A stretch of DNA of 64,000 bases from Mycolicibacterium komossense. Its GTDB lineage: Bacteria > Actinomycetota > Actinomycetes > Mycobacteriales > Mycobacteriaceae. Made by a program: the position numbers and the translations under genes. Below, piece after piece: positions 1 to 8,404 of this stretch. The notes beneath the pieces are model-generated. The model did not search any database, was not told the DNA's origin, and saw only the letters and a program-made list of their open reading frames with translations. The stretch's first letter is position 1; each line of letters opens with the position of its first letter. The DNA lies in assembly GCF_025822605.1 (NCBI RefSeq), contig NZ_JACKTY010000018.1:62141-126140 (forward strand), in the 5' to 3' direction.

Positions 1-836
1 GTCAGACCGCCGTGCAACCGCTGCACGCACAGCAGTTGCATCCGGTGTCCGCCGGCCACCGGATGCTGCGGTTCGTTGTCGCGCAACGCATCCAGCGTCG
101 CACCCGCGAATCCGGGGTAGTAGCGGAAACTGTCGCCGTCGGCGATCGCGGTGGTCAGGTGTTCGCCGAGCGGGTCGGTCTGCATCATCTGCAGCCGCAC
201 CCTTCGCACCGGCAACTCTCCGGCGACCTCGCGAGTCAGGCCGCCGTGCGCCGCACCGGGGCACAGCAGCACAAGGTCGCTCTCGTGGCGATTACCGCGG
301 TCGTCGCGCACGGTCCGGCCGTCGAGTGAGCGCGCCTCTGTGCCGGGCAGGAAGGTGTAGCGACCGGTGGCACTGAGGTATTCACGGATGGCGGGCAGCG
401 CCTGGCGAGATTCGACAGCGGCATCGCGCGAACAGTGCAGTCCGGCAAGAAATTTTCCGCGCAGGGCGGGATTGAGCGAGCGGATCTGATCAGGGTCGAG
501 GAGGGCGAACCCGCGGGCCGCGGCATCCGGTCGAGCCGTGACCTCTTCGGCCACGGCGATCTCGCGTGGGGTCCGCAACAAGGTGAGCGATCCGGCGGGC
601 CGGAAGCCGATGCCGGGGATACGGGCGCCGAGCTGTTCCCACAATTCGCGCGAGCGTAGCGCGGTCTCGAGTTCGAAGGTGGCCCGACCGGACACCCAGA
701 CCAGGCCGAAGTTACGGACCGTCGCGCCGCGTGCCTCGACCTCTCGCTCGAAGTGGGTGACACGGTGACCACGGCGGACCGCTTCCAGCGCGTGCGCAGT
801 CCCGAGGATTCCACCTCCGATGATGTTCACACGCAT
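1..836 (-). CDS. FAD-dependent oxidoreductase (TIGR03364-like), 3' end cut by window edge
   Basis: The reading frame starts at an ATG (834-836) and runs off the left edge. The N-terminus MRVNIIGGGILGTAHALEAV is a Rossmann GxGxxG dinucleotide site of the DAO/glycine-oxidase fold, followed by FEREVEARGATVRNFG and, later, VLLCPGAAHG. This matches the FAD oxidoreductases that co-occur with phosphonate-degradation genes (TIGR03364 type); such enzymes oxidise amino- or N-methylaminophosphonates. It is divergent from the PhnZ-like HD gene and shares its operator region, which supports a phosphonate role. The exact substrate is unknown and the C-terminal substrate cap lies outside the window. Confidence 0.85.
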   Translation of the reverse strand, partial: MRVNIIGGGILGTAHALEAVRRGHRVTHFEREVEARGATVRNFGLVWVSGRATFELETALRSRELWEQLGARIPGIGFRPAGSLTLLRTPREIAVAEEVTARPDAAARGFALLDPDQIRSLNPALRGKFLAGLHCSRDAAVESRQALPAIREYLSATGRYTFLPGTEARSLDGRTVRDDRGNRHESDLVLLCPGAAHGGLTREVAGELPVRRVRLQMMQTDPLGEHLTTAIADGDSFRYYPGFAGATLDALRDNEPQHPVAGGHRMQLLCVQRLHGGL

Positions 837-848
837 GGGAATAGACCT
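837..848. promoter_or_regulatory. Possible degenerate second PhnF-type operator over the RBS of the FAD gene
   Basis: GGGAATAGACCT differs at three positions from TGGTATAGACCA, the core of the strong palindrome at 911-928. It lies directly before the FAD oxidoreductase start and covers its AAAGG ribosome-binding site, where a bound repressor would block expression. PhnF in M. smegmatis is reported to use two such repeats, but this copy is weak. Confidence 0.35.
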
Positions 849-910
849 TTCACAGTGATCACTACGGCGACCCCACCGTTCGATGTTGACCGCCCGAACA
901 CCCGGTTAAC

Positions 911-928
911 AATTGGTATAGACCAATT
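911..928. promoter_or_regulatory. PhnF/HutC-family GntR operator palindrome
   Basis: AATTGGTATAGACCAATT has 7-bp arms (AATTGGT/ACCAATT) around ATAG. Its core TGGTATAGACCA matches, as far as I recall, the repeat bound by M. smegmatis PhnF. It lies between the divergent FAD oxidoreductase and HD-domain genes, 18 bp before the HD start codon, and a HutC-type regulator is encoded two genes downstream. It is therefore the likely operator for the whole module. Confidence 0.85.
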
Positions 929-945
929 GGGGTACGCTGCAACAC

Positions 946-1488
946 ATGACTTCGGTTGTTGACCAAACGCTGACCGGGACCGCGGAAGTGTTGCGCTCCT
1001 TGCGGGGAATCTGGGACGAGGAAGCGGTCGACGAGCTGGATCACGCGCTCCAGAGCGCTGCCCGGGCGATCGAGGACGGGGCTGACGACGAACTGGTCCT
1101 CGCGGCCGCGCTGCACGATCTCGGGCACAGCCCGTTGTTCGACGATCACGCCTACACCCACCACGACATGGCTGCGCGCACGTGGCTGACGCCACGCTTC
1201 GGCGAGCGGGTGGGCTGGCTGGCGGGTGCGCACGTCGCCGCCAAGCGCTATCTGGCGGCTACGCAACCCGATTACTGCGACGGACTCTCGGGCACCTCGG
1301 TCGTCTCCCTCCAGGCACAGGGCGGCGCTGGGGTCGACGCCGACTTCGTCGACCATCCGTGGTGGGTCGACGCCGTGCGGCTGCGCCGCTACGACGACGG
1401 CGCCAAGGATCCGGCAGCGCAGGGTGCGACAATCGAGGACGTGCTCGCCATCGCGGAACGCGTTATACGACAACAGGAAAACAGGTGA
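946..1488 (+). CDS. PhnZ-like HD-domain mixed-valent diiron oxygenase (phosphonate catabolism)
   Basis: The 180-residue protein has an HD core: H33, the HD pair H57-D58 in ALHDLGH, His near 72-73, H96 in GAHVAAKRYL, and Asp near 150 in LRRYDDGAK. The HVAAKRYL and SLQAQGG segments are typical of the phosphonate-associated HD family (TIGR03276/PhnZ). PhnZ cleaves the C-P bond of hydroxylated 2-aminoethylphosphonate with O2. H61 and K100 sit where PhnZ contacts the phosphonate. No PhnY-type 2-oxoglutarate hydroxylase is visible here; the divergent FAD enzyme may act upstream instead. The stop overlaps the regulator's GTG start. Confidence 0.85.
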   Translation: MTSVVDQTLTGTAEVLRSLRGIWDEEAVDELDHALQSAARAIEDGADDELVLAAALHDLGHSPLFDDHAYTHHDMAARTWLTPRFGERVGWLAGAHVAAKRYLAATQPDYCDGLSGTSVVSLQAQGGAGVDADFVDHPWWVDAVRLRRYDDGAKDPAAQGATIEDVLAIAERVIRQQENR

Positions 1489-2195
1489 ACGCGCCGAAAC
1501 CGGTACCCAAGCCCTATCTCATCCGGACCGCACTCGAGGAGATCCTGGCCGACCTCGTGGAGGGTGATCCCGTGCCTTCCGAGCGCGATCTGGCCGCGCA
1601 GTTCGCGGTGGCCCGCGAAACCGTCCGGCAGGCCGTACACGAGCTCCTCGTCGAAGGTCGGATCGAGCGCCGCGGTCGCGGCACGGTGGTATCGAAACCG
1701 AAACTGATACAGCCACTTTCACTGAAGTCGTATACCGAGGGCGCGCAGACGATGGGCCGCAAGCCCGGCCGCCTGCTGGTCGGCTGGGAGGATGTCGATC
1801 CGACCCCGGAACTGGCCGCCGCCCTCGAGATCGAATCCGGCCAGCAGGTGATGCGCCTGGAACGGCTACTGCTTGCCGACGATCAGCGCATCGGCCTGGA
1901 GAGCACCTACCTGCCGAAGCACCGATTCGGTCACTTCACCGAGACTTTCGACCCGGAAACATCGCTGTACGCCGCGGTCCGGGCGGCAGGGGTGGTGTTC
2001 GGTGCCGCGGTCGAGCGGATCGAGACGGTCCTGGCGTCACCGCGCGAGGCGGAGCTTCTCGAGTCGACGACGGCGATGCCGATGCTGCGGCTCAACCGGC
2101 GCTCGGTGGATACCGAAGACCGGCCGATCGAAGTGGTCCGGTCGTTGTACCGCGGTGACCGCGTCGCCTTCGAGGCCCTGCTCACCGACCGTTGA
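1485..2195 (+). CDS. GntR/HutC-family repressor, PhnF-like
   Basis: A 236-residue protein from GTG 1485, which overlaps the HD gene's TGA in a GTGA junction; the frame stays open further upstream but that part is not GntR-like. Residues about 10-75 form the winged HTH (PSERDLAAQFAVARETVRQA, then GRIERRGRGTVV). Residues about 85-230 form a UTRA effector domain with ESTYLP and PIEVVRSLYRGDRVAFE. It is co-transcribed with the HD oxygenase and probably represses both divergent units through the palindrome at 911-928. The ligand is unknown; PhnF itself responds to phosphate status. Confidence 0.88.
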   Translation: MNAPKPVPKPYLIRTALEEILADLVEGDPVPSERDLAAQFAVARETVRQAVHELLVEGRIERRGRGTVVSKPKLIQPLSLKSYTEGAQTMGRKPGRLLVGWEDVDPTPELAAALEIESGQQVMRLERLLLADDQRIGLESTYLPKHRFGHFTETFDPETSLYAAVRAAGVVFGAAVERIETVLASPREAELLESTTAMPMLRLNRRSVDTEDRPIEVVRSLYRGDRVAFEALLTDR

Positions 2196-2234
2196 TTGAG
2201 CACTGACGACGCGGATTCCGCGCGGATGTCACAC

Positions 2235-2246
2235 GTGAGCGCTCAC
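2235..2246. promoter_or_regulatory. 12-bp perfect palindrome GTGAGCGCTCAC, possible orphan operator
   Basis: GTGAGCGCTCAC is a perfect palindrome of the kind bound by TetR/GntR regulators. A purine-rich GGGAGGACGAAGGGAGA tract follows on the plus strand. It sits at the 3' break of the RidA remnant, so it may be the control region of a gene lost in a deletion. Confidence 0.35.
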
Positions 2247-2274
2247 TCGACGAAGGGAGGACGAAGGGAGAAGG

Positions 2275-2550
2275 AGGCAACCGGCTGGGGAACCAGTCCG
2301 CGTAAGCCGCGTTGAACACCGGATAGTCGTCCCAGTTCATCAGGTATGCCCGCACCGACACCACATCGGCCAGGCTGCCGCCGCACAATTCGGTGACCCG
2401 CGCCAGGTTGCGCATCACCTGATCGGTCTGGGCTGCGATGCCGCCCTCGACGAGTACACCAGTGATATCCGTCGGCATCTGGCCGGTGACATAGAGCGTC
2501 TGCCCTGCCGCCGTGGCGTGCGCGAACGGCGCCACCGCCAGGGGCAGCAC
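2275..2550 (-). pseudogene. RidA-family (YjgF) remnant lacking both ends
   Basis: About 92 codons match the RidA family: APFAHATAAGQTLYVTGQMP near the start, then QTDQVMRNLARVTELCGGSL, DVVSVRAYL and NAAYADWFPSRLP. The usual final 30-35 codons with the catalytic Arg and the EIDLVA strand are missing; after SRLP the frame becomes unrelated Ser/Arg-rich sequence. The natural N-terminus is also absent, because upstream the sequence changes to an acetamidase fragment in another frame. It is read as a deletion scar. Confidence 0.7.
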
Positions 2551-2551
2551 C

Positions 2552-2755
2552 GTTGGCCGATGCGACGATGCGCGCCCTGCCTGCGTCCGTCAACAGATCT
2601 GGAGCGTCGCCGGCACGGTGGGTCAGCGTCTCGATGGCAACCAGATCACCGGCCGCGACGGTCAATGGCGGCGCCCACCGCGGGTCGAAGTAACCCCAGT
2701 GCACCGTCGAGGAGTCCGGCGGAAGTTGATGAAGTGCCGTTGCGCTCAACCTCAT
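2552..2755 (-). pseudogene. Acetamidase/formamidase N-terminal remnant
   Basis: About 68 codons from ATG 2755 match the N-terminus of the acetamidase/formamidase family (TVHWGYFDPRWAPPLTVAAG, IETLTHRAGDAPDLL). Family members are normally 300-400 residues, but here homology stops near 2552 and the frame then reads out-of-frame RidA sequence. The junction at about 2550 looks like a deletion fusing two genes that once lay in tandem on the minus strand. Confidence 0.72.
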
Positions 2756-2811
2756 CACGGCAACCCGGGACCCGCCAGCCGAGCACATGGCCGCCCAGTA
2801 CTGTCGGGGCC

Positions 2812-3705
2812 GTGACGATCACCGACTTCCACCCGGAGTTGCGCAAAGCCGCACGATGGGCGCCGAGCAACCTGATCCGTCCGAGGACGCTTCCACTGAT
2901 CCGCGCCATGCAGAAGTTGCAGGAGCGGGTGCCCGTCAACGGTGTGGAAGTTCTGACCACAACAGACGGAATCAAGATCAGGCTGCACCGGCCGCCTGGT
3001 CAGACCGCACCGGGGCCGGCCCTGCTGTGGATCCACGGCGGCGGCTACCTGATGGGCTCGGCCCAGCAGGACGACCGGATCTGCAAACGGTTCGCCGCGC
3101 AGCTGGGCATCACGGTGGCCGCGGTCGATTACCGGCTGGCTCCCGAACACACCTATCCGGCGGCACTAGACGACTGCCACACCGCCCTGACCTGGCTGGC
3201 CGGGCTGCCCGCCGTCGACCCGGACCGGGTCGCGATCGGCGGCGCCAGCGCGGGTGGCGGCCTCACTGCCGCACTGGCCTTCACCGCGCGCGACCGCGGC
3301 ATGGTCACCCCGGTCTTGCAGCTGTTGGTCTACCCGATGCTCGACGACCGATCGTCGGCGCGAACCGAATTGGACGACACCAAGTACGTGATGTGGACCC
3401 GCGATGCCAACCGCTGGGGCTGGTCGTCCTACCTGGGCAGTGCCGACCCCGGCGTCGCCGTCCCGTCGCGGCGCACCGATCTCGCCGGTCTGCCGCCGGC
3501 CTGGATCGGCGTCGGCTCCCATGACCTGTTCCACGACGAGGATCTCGCCTACGCCGATGCCCTCACAGCGGCCGGCGTGCCGTGCGAGGTCGTCGTGGTT
3601 CCCGGCGCGTTCCATGGTTTCGATGCGGTGGCCCCGAAAGCGAGCGTCTCCCGGTCCTTCATCGACAGCCAGTGCGCTGTCCTCAAAGGCGCGTTCGGGA
3701 TCTGA
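2812..3705 (+). CDS. HSL-family alpha/beta hydrolase (lipase/esterase, LipW-like)
   Basis: A 297-residue carboxylesterase of the hormone-sensitive-lipase family: oxyanion motif HGGG (WIHGGGYLMGS), YRLAPEHTYPAALDD, nucleophile in GGASAGGG, acid in SHDLFHDED and His in PGAFHGFD. GTG 2812 is chosen because the open frame before it is antisense to the acetamidase remnant. M. tuberculosis has lipW, of similar size, near fadD4, so this may be its ortholog. Its stop abuts that of the convergent aldo/keto reductase (TGA/TCA at 3703-3708). Confidence 0.88.
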   Translation: MTITDFHPELRKAARWAPSNLIRPRTLPLIRAMQKLQERVPVNGVEVLTTTDGIKIRLHRPPGQTAPGPALLWIHGGGYLMGSAQQDDRICKRFAAQLGITVAAVDYRLAPEHTYPAALDDCHTALTWLAGLPAVDPDRVAIGGASAGGGLTAALAFTARDRGMVTPVLQLLVYPMLDDRSSARTELDDTKYVMWTRDANRWGWSSYLGSADPGVAVPSRRTDLAGLPPAWIGVGSHDLFHDEDLAYADALTAAGVPCEVVVVPGAFHGFDAVAPKASVSRSFIDSQCAVLKGAFGI

Positions 3706-4764
3706 TCAGGCCGTGGGCACCGGATGGAAGCGGAACGCGCCGAGATCGCCGCCGACCGCCGTCTCGCGTCGCTCTGCCAGCTGGTTGTGCGGCTGACCCA
3801 GATCGATGCGGCTGGCCTCGTCGAGTTTGGCGTACCAGTCGTCGCCGAGGGTGATGCCCAGCGCCGCCAGGTAGGAGTCCAGCTGCTCCGGGGTGCGCGG
3901 GCCGATCACCGGCACCACACCCGTCGGGGACCGGCGAGCCCGTTCCAACAGCCACGCCACCGCGACCTGCGCGGCGGGCACACCGAGATCCTCGGCCGCG
4001 GCGAGCACCGCGTCGACGGTGGCCACTTTGCGGGCGTCGTCCTCGGTGTGGGTGAGCCGGCCACCCCAGTCCGTCAGCCTGCCGCCGTCGCCGGAGCGGT
4101 ACTTGCCGGTGAGCAGCCCGCCTCCCAGCGGCGACCACAGCGCGGCACCCAGGCCGAGGGCTTCGGCCATCGGGAGGTTCTCCCGGTCACCGCTGCGTTC
4201 CACCAGGCTGTACTCGAACTGGATACCGGCGATGGGCGTCCTACCACGGATCTCGGCGATGGTCGCAGCCCGACTGGTCAGCCAGGCGGGGAAGTTCGAC
4301 AGTCCGACATAAAGGACTTTGCCCGCGGCGGCGAGATCGTCGAACGCACGCACCACCTCGTCGAGCGGGGTGACGAAATCGGGGAAATGCACCCAGAGCA
4401 GGTCGAGGTAGTCGGTGTCGAGTCGACGCAGGCTGGCCTCCACCGAGCGCAGCATCGCCCGGCGACCGTTCCCGGTCTGCAGCACACCGGCGCCTTCGGG
4501 ACCACCGATCGCGAACTTCGTGGCGACGGTGAACTGCTCTCGCCGCCCGGCGAGCAACCTGCCCAGGTTCTCCTCGGACTCGCCGACCTGGTAGCTGGCC
4601 GCGGTGTCGATGAACGTGCCGCCCGCGTCCGCGAACGCGTCGAACATCGTTTTGGCGGTGTCGAACTCGGCGCCGTAGCCCCACCGGGTGCCGAAATTGC
4701 CTGCGCCGAGGGCGAGCGCCGAGACACGCAGACCGTTGTTGCGGCCGAAAGTGAAGTGCTCCAT
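3706..4764 (-). CDS. Aldo/keto reductase
   Basis: A 352-residue NADPH-dependent (beta/alpha)8 oxidoreductase. The catalytic tetrad is visible: Asp and Tyr in FIDTAASYQVGESEENLG, Lys in VATKFAIGG and His in LLWVHFPD. The C-terminal cofactor region contains PVIGPRTPEQLDSYLAALG. The start is ATG 4764, preceded by GGAGG six bases upstream. It is divergent from the acyl-CoA dehydrogenase pair and convergent with the lipase. The substrate is probably an aldehyde or ketone from the neighbouring catabolic pathway; this is inferred from position only. Confidence 0.87.
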   Translation of the reverse strand: MEHFTFGRNNGLRVSALALGAGNFGTRWGYGAEFDTAKTMFDAFADAGGTFIDTAASYQVGESEENLGRLLAGRREQFTVATKFAIGGPEGAGVLQTGNGRRAMLRSVEASLRRLDTDYLDLLWVHFPDFVTPLDEVVRAFDDLAAAGKVLYVGLSNFPAWLTSRAATIAEIRGRTPIAGIQFEYSLVERSGDRENLPMAEALGLGAALWSPLGGGLLTGKYRSGDGGRLTDWGGRLTHTEDDARKVATVDAVLAAAEDLGVPAAQVAVAWLLERARRSPTGVVPVIGPRTPEQLDSYLAALGITLGDDWYAKLDEASRIDLGQPHNQLAERRETAVGGDLGAFRFHPVPTA

Positions 4765-4833
4765 GCCAACCTCCAAGTCGGCGTGAGCTGGGTTTGTTCC
4801 AAAATACTCAGATCGGTATGAGACCGTGGTCAC

Positions 4834-5946
4834 ATGGCGATGCGCGAAACCGACGAACAACGGGCGTTGCGGGACGCCGTCGCGATCTTCCTCGACAAGC
4901 GTTCGTCACAGGCCAGGGTGCGCGACCTCATGACAACCGACACCGGGCACGACACCAGCGCCTGGCGGGAGATGGCCGAGATGGGGCTGCTCGGGTTGAC
5001 GCTGCCCGAAGAAGTCGGCGGAGCCGGAGCCGGGTATGCCGAGCAGGGCATCGTGATGGAGGAGATGGGCCGCGCACTTTTGTGTGCGCCGTACTTTTCG
5101 ACGGCGGTGCTGACCCCCCGACTGCTGGCGGCCGCCGGCGACGACCGTGAGCGCAGCGAGATCCTGCCCCGGATCGCCGCCGGTGAACTCGTCGTGAGCC
5201 TCGCCTACGCCGAGGACTCGTCGACGCGACCGCCGGTCCGGGTGGACACCGCCGCGGCACAGATCGCTGGGCAGTGGTCCTTGACCGGCCAGAAGACGTT
5301 CGTGCTGGACGCCGGTGCGGCCGGGTTGCTCTACGTGCTGGCCGACACCGACTCCGGGCCCTCGATCTTCGCGGTCGACACCGCCGCGGCAGGCATCACG
5401 ATCGCCGCCCTGACGACCATCGACCTGACCCGCAAGCAGTACCGCGTCGAATTCGCCGACGTGGCAGCCCGTCTCGTGGGCACCCCGGGTGCCGGTATCG
5501 ACGTGGTCACCACCGCCGTGGATCACGCCGCTGTCGCACTGCTGAGCGAGCAGGCCGGGGGCGCTCATCGGGCCATGCAGATGGGCGTCGACTATGCGCG
5601 AACCCGCATGCAGTTCGGCCGCGCCATCGGCAGTTTCCAAGCGGTCAAGCATCTGTGCGCCGACATGCTGCTGGAAGCCGAATCGGCGATCTCCGCGGCC
5701 CGCCATGTTGCCGCCGCCTTCGACGAAACCGCGCAATCGCGGTGGTCCGATCTTGCCCTGGCCCAGGCGTACTGCTCGGAGGCCTTTGTTTTCACCGCGG
5801 CCACCACCATCCAGGTGCACGGCGGGATCGGCTTCACCTGGGAGCACCCGGCGCACCTGTATCTGCGCCGCGCCCGCACCGACGCGCAACTGCTCGGACC
5901 ACCGACATATCACCGCGACCGCTATCTGCAACTCAAAGGAGTGTGA
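4834..5946 (+). CDS. Acyl-CoA dehydrogenase (FadE family), smaller subunit type
   Basis: A 370-residue acyl-CoA dehydrogenase: N-terminal helical domain (EMGLLGLTLPEEVGGAGAG), middle beta domain (LTGQKTFVLDAG) and C-terminal helices with YARTRMQFGRAIGSFQAVKH and QVHGGIGFTWEHPAHLYLRR. The middle domain is divergent and lacks the usual TEP...GSD motif, which the downstream partner has. The two genes overlap by four bases (GTGTGA), so they probably form a heteromeric FadE pair like those acting on steroid- or terpene-type acyl-CoAs. Confidence 0.87.
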   Translation: MAMRETDEQRALRDAVAIFLDKRSSQARVRDLMTTDTGHDTSAWREMAEMGLLGLTLPEEVGGAGAGYAEQGIVMEEMGRALLCAPYFSTAVLTPRLLAAAGDDRERSEILPRIAAGELVVSLAYAEDSSTRPPVRVDTAAAQIAGQWSLTGQKTFVLDAGAAGLLYVLADTDSGPSIFAVDTAAAGITIAALTTIDLTRKQYRVEFADVAARLVGTPGAGIDVVTTAVDHAAVALLSEQAGGAHRAMQMGVDYARTRMQFGRAIGSFQAVKHLCADMLLEAESAISAARHVAAAFDETAQSRWSDLALAQAYCSEAFVFTAATTIQVHGGIGFTWEHPAHLYLRRARTDAQLLGPPTYHRDRYLQLKGV

Positions 5947-7112
5947 GTGACGTGAGCTCCGGAGACGACACCGTGCGCACCGAAGTCCGGGAGTGGTTGG
6001 CCGCCAACTGGACGCCTGGGATGGACCGCAACCGCTGGGCTGATCTGGTGCTCGACGCCGGCTGGTCGGCCCCCAGCTGGGAACCCGAGTGGTTCGGCCG
6101 CGGGCTCAGCGACGCCGAATCCCGGATCGTGGCGGCCGAATTCGCTGCTGTCGGCGCACCGGGCACCGGACACGACCGGGCCAACCTGTTTGCCTGCACG
6201 CTGCACGACGCCGGTACCGACGAGCAGAAGCGCCGGCTGATCCCGCCGTCGCTGCGCGGTGAGTCGAAATGGTGCCTGCTCTACAGCGAACCGGGCGCCG
6301 GCTCGGACCTGGCCGGGCTGCGGACCCGCGCCGACCGGGACGGCGACCGGTACGTCGTCAACGGGCAGAAGGTCTGGACCTCATTCGCGACCACCGCCGA
6401 TTACGGCCTGCTCGTCGCCCGCACCGACTGGGACGTGCCCAAGCACAACGGCATCAGCTTCTTCATGTTCCCGATGCGCCAGCCCGGCGTCGACGTGCGG
6501 CCCATCCACCAGATCACCGGTGAATCGGAGTTCAACGAAGTGTTCATCACCGATGCGCTGGTGCCGGCGGAGAACCTGGTCGGACCACTCGGCGGCGGAT
6601 GGGCAGTCCTGCAGACGGCGCTGGGCTACGAGCGACGGTTGATGGGGGATCTGGCCCGCACCACCAAGTCGGCAACCAAACCGCAGGAGGACAAGGAGAG
6701 CCTGATCGGGCTCGCCCGCACCTACGACAAGCTCGAGGACGGCCACACCCGTCAGCAGATCGCCCGCATCGACGCACTTGCGGCGGTCAATCGCTGGAAT
6801 ACCCAACGCGCCAAGGCTTCCGGCGGCACAGAGGCGGCCACCCTGATGGCGTTGGGCAAGATCGCCATGTCGCGGATCCTGCACGAGACGGCCCGCGTGC
6901 AAACGGAGATCGTCGACGCCGAGTCGATGCTCGCCGGACCGGACAACCCCGTCGGCGACGCAGTCACGTTCCGCACTCTCAATGCCTATTTCACCTCGAT
7001 CGGCGGAGGTACCGATCAGATCCAGCGCAATATCGTCGGCGAGCGTGTGCTCGGCCTTCCCAAAGAGCCGGACCCCTACCGCAACACCGCCTTTCGCGAG
7101 CTACCGCACTAG
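5943..7112 (+). CDS. Acyl-CoA dehydrogenase (FadE family), larger partner
   Basis: The start is GTG 5943, overlapping the previous stop, giving 389 residues. Features are LLYSEPGAGSDLAGL (FAD/substrate loop), VNGQKVWTSFA, EVFITDALVPAENLVG, an inserted charged helical stretch around residues 235-275, and C-terminal FTSIGGGTDQIQRNIVGERVLGLP. It uses FAD and passes electrons to ETF. Its TAG stop and that of the convergent amidohydrolase are encoded by the same CTAG at 7109-7112. Confidence 0.88.
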   Translation: MSDVSSGDDTVRTEVREWLAANWTPGMDRNRWADLVLDAGWSAPSWEPEWFGRGLSDAESRIVAAEFAAVGAPGTGHDRANLFACTLHDAGTDEQKRRLIPPSLRGESKWCLLYSEPGAGSDLAGLRTRADRDGDRYVVNGQKVWTSFATTADYGLLVARTDWDVPKHNGISFFMFPMRQPGVDVRPIHQITGESEFNEVFITDALVPAENLVGPLGGGWAVLQTALGYERRLMGDLARTTKSATKPQEDKESLIGLARTYDKLEDGHTRQQIARIDALAAVNRWNTQRAKASGGTEAATLMALGKIAMSRILHETARVQTEIVDAESMLAGPDNPVGDAVTFRTLNAYFTSIGGGTDQIQRNIVGERVLGLPKEPDPYRNTAFRELPH

Positions 7113-8404
7113 CTGCCGTAAATCGGCCGGCCGCCGACCATGGTGGTGCGGACCAGGCGGGCGTCCAGTTCGGCCAGGACGGCATCCGGGGGCGCGGCCA
7201 GCACACAGAGGTCGGCGGGCTGACCCGGCGCCAGGGTGCGTGGCTTCGAGGGGTCGTCGGCGGCGCCGAGAAACATCTCCAGGGCGGTTCGCGGCGGCAC
7301 ACATTCGTCGGGCCCGAGCACCTCACCGGTCCCGGTACGGCGATCGACGGCCGCGCGCATCGCCCCCCATGGGTCCCCTAGCCCGAAGGGCATATCCGTC
7401 GACAGTGCCACCCGCACACCGGCGTTCACCAGGGTCTGCACCCGCCAGAGGAGACCGTGGTCTTCGGCGGGCACGTCGGCCAGATACTCGTCGCCCCGTT
7501 CGGCGACGAAGTTCGGCTGCGTCACGACGGTGACACCGAGTTCGGCCAGCTCCGTGAGGCAGTCCGGCGGTACCAGCGCGGCATGCTCGATCCGGTCTCC
7601 GCGGTGCACGCCGGCGACGCGCAGGGCAGCCATCGCCACCACCAGTTGACTGACGGTGACGCAGTGCAGCGCGACGGCGGTGCCTCGGTCGTGGCTGCTG
7701 CGTACCCAGTCGGTGAGCCCGTCGAGGTCGAGCAGGTCATCGTGCAGGATCCGTTTACCCGGGCTCAGCCGGTGAACGTGTTGCGGTAGTGCCGCGGACA
7801 GCAGCTCAGCGTCTGTTCCGGCCAGATCCGGTGTGGCATCGGTGATTCCGGTGACGCCGTAGGATGCCAGCCGACTGCCGAGCTCGGCCAGGCCGCCGGC
7901 GCGCCGCGGTAGATCGCCGGCCCATTCTGGATCGGAGCTGCGCAGCCGGCCATCATGGTGATCCGATTGACCGATCGCGGCGAGGCCCGCCGTATTGAGT
8001 GTCCACAGCACACCACTGCGGTGCTGCACCCGAACCGGTACCGGCGGCGAGAGGGCATCGAGGGTGTGGCGGTCCAGCGGGCCGGCGACGCTGTCGTGAT
8101 AACCCACAGCCCGGATCCATCCGTCGGCACCGATCTCGGCGGCGGCGAGTGCGGCGATCAACTCGATGCGTGAGCGGACCTGCGGTGGCCCCAGCCGCAC
8201 CGAACCGGCGGCAGCGGCGGCAGCGCGGATGTGCACATGATGATCGTGCAGACCGGGTATGACCAGGCCGCCGTGCGCGTCGAGGACGTCATCACCGGGG
8301 AGCGCATCGAGTCGTTCGGCGAGGGCGACGATCATCTTGTCGGCACGGATGTCGACGGTCGTCCCGTCGATCAGAGTGGCGCCCCGAATGATTATCAGGC
8401 CCAA
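7109..8404 (-). CDS. Amidohydrolase-3 family metal-dependent hydrolase (YtcJ-like)
   Basis: A 431-residue protein of the amidohydrolase superfamily. The N-terminal beta-sandwich (IIRGATLIDGTTVDIRADKM) leads to the metal motif GLHDHHVHIRA. Further ligand-like segments are VALHCVTVSQ and RIEHAALV, then LSTDMPFGLGDPW. Near the C-terminus, LGAADDPSKPRTLAPGQPADLCVL is the typical return to the sandwich. Its start overlaps the CoA-transferase end by 10 bases, so it is the last gene of that transcript. The substrate, an amide or lactone-type ring, is not evident. Confidence 0.83.
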   Translation of the reverse strand: MGLIIIRGATLIDGTTVDIRADKMIVALAERLDALPGDDVLDAHGGLVIPGLHDHHVHIRAAAAAAGSVRLGPPQVRSRIELIAALAAAEIGADGWIRAVGYHDSVAGPLDRHTLDALSPPVPVRVQHRSGVLWTLNTAGLAAIGQSDHHDGRLRSSDPEWAGDLPRRAGGLAELGSRLASYGVTGITDATPDLAGTDAELLSAALPQHVHRLSPGKRILHDDLLDLDGLTDWVRSSHDRGTAVALHCVTVSQLVVAMAALRVAGVHRGDRIEHAALVPPDCLTELAELGVTVVTQPNFVAERGDEYLADVPAEDHGLLWRVQTLVNAGVRVALSTDMPFGLGDPWGAMRAAVDRRTGTGEVLGPDECVPPRTALEMFLGAADDPSKPRTLAPGQPADLCVLAAPPDAVLAELDARLVRTTMVGGRPIYGS

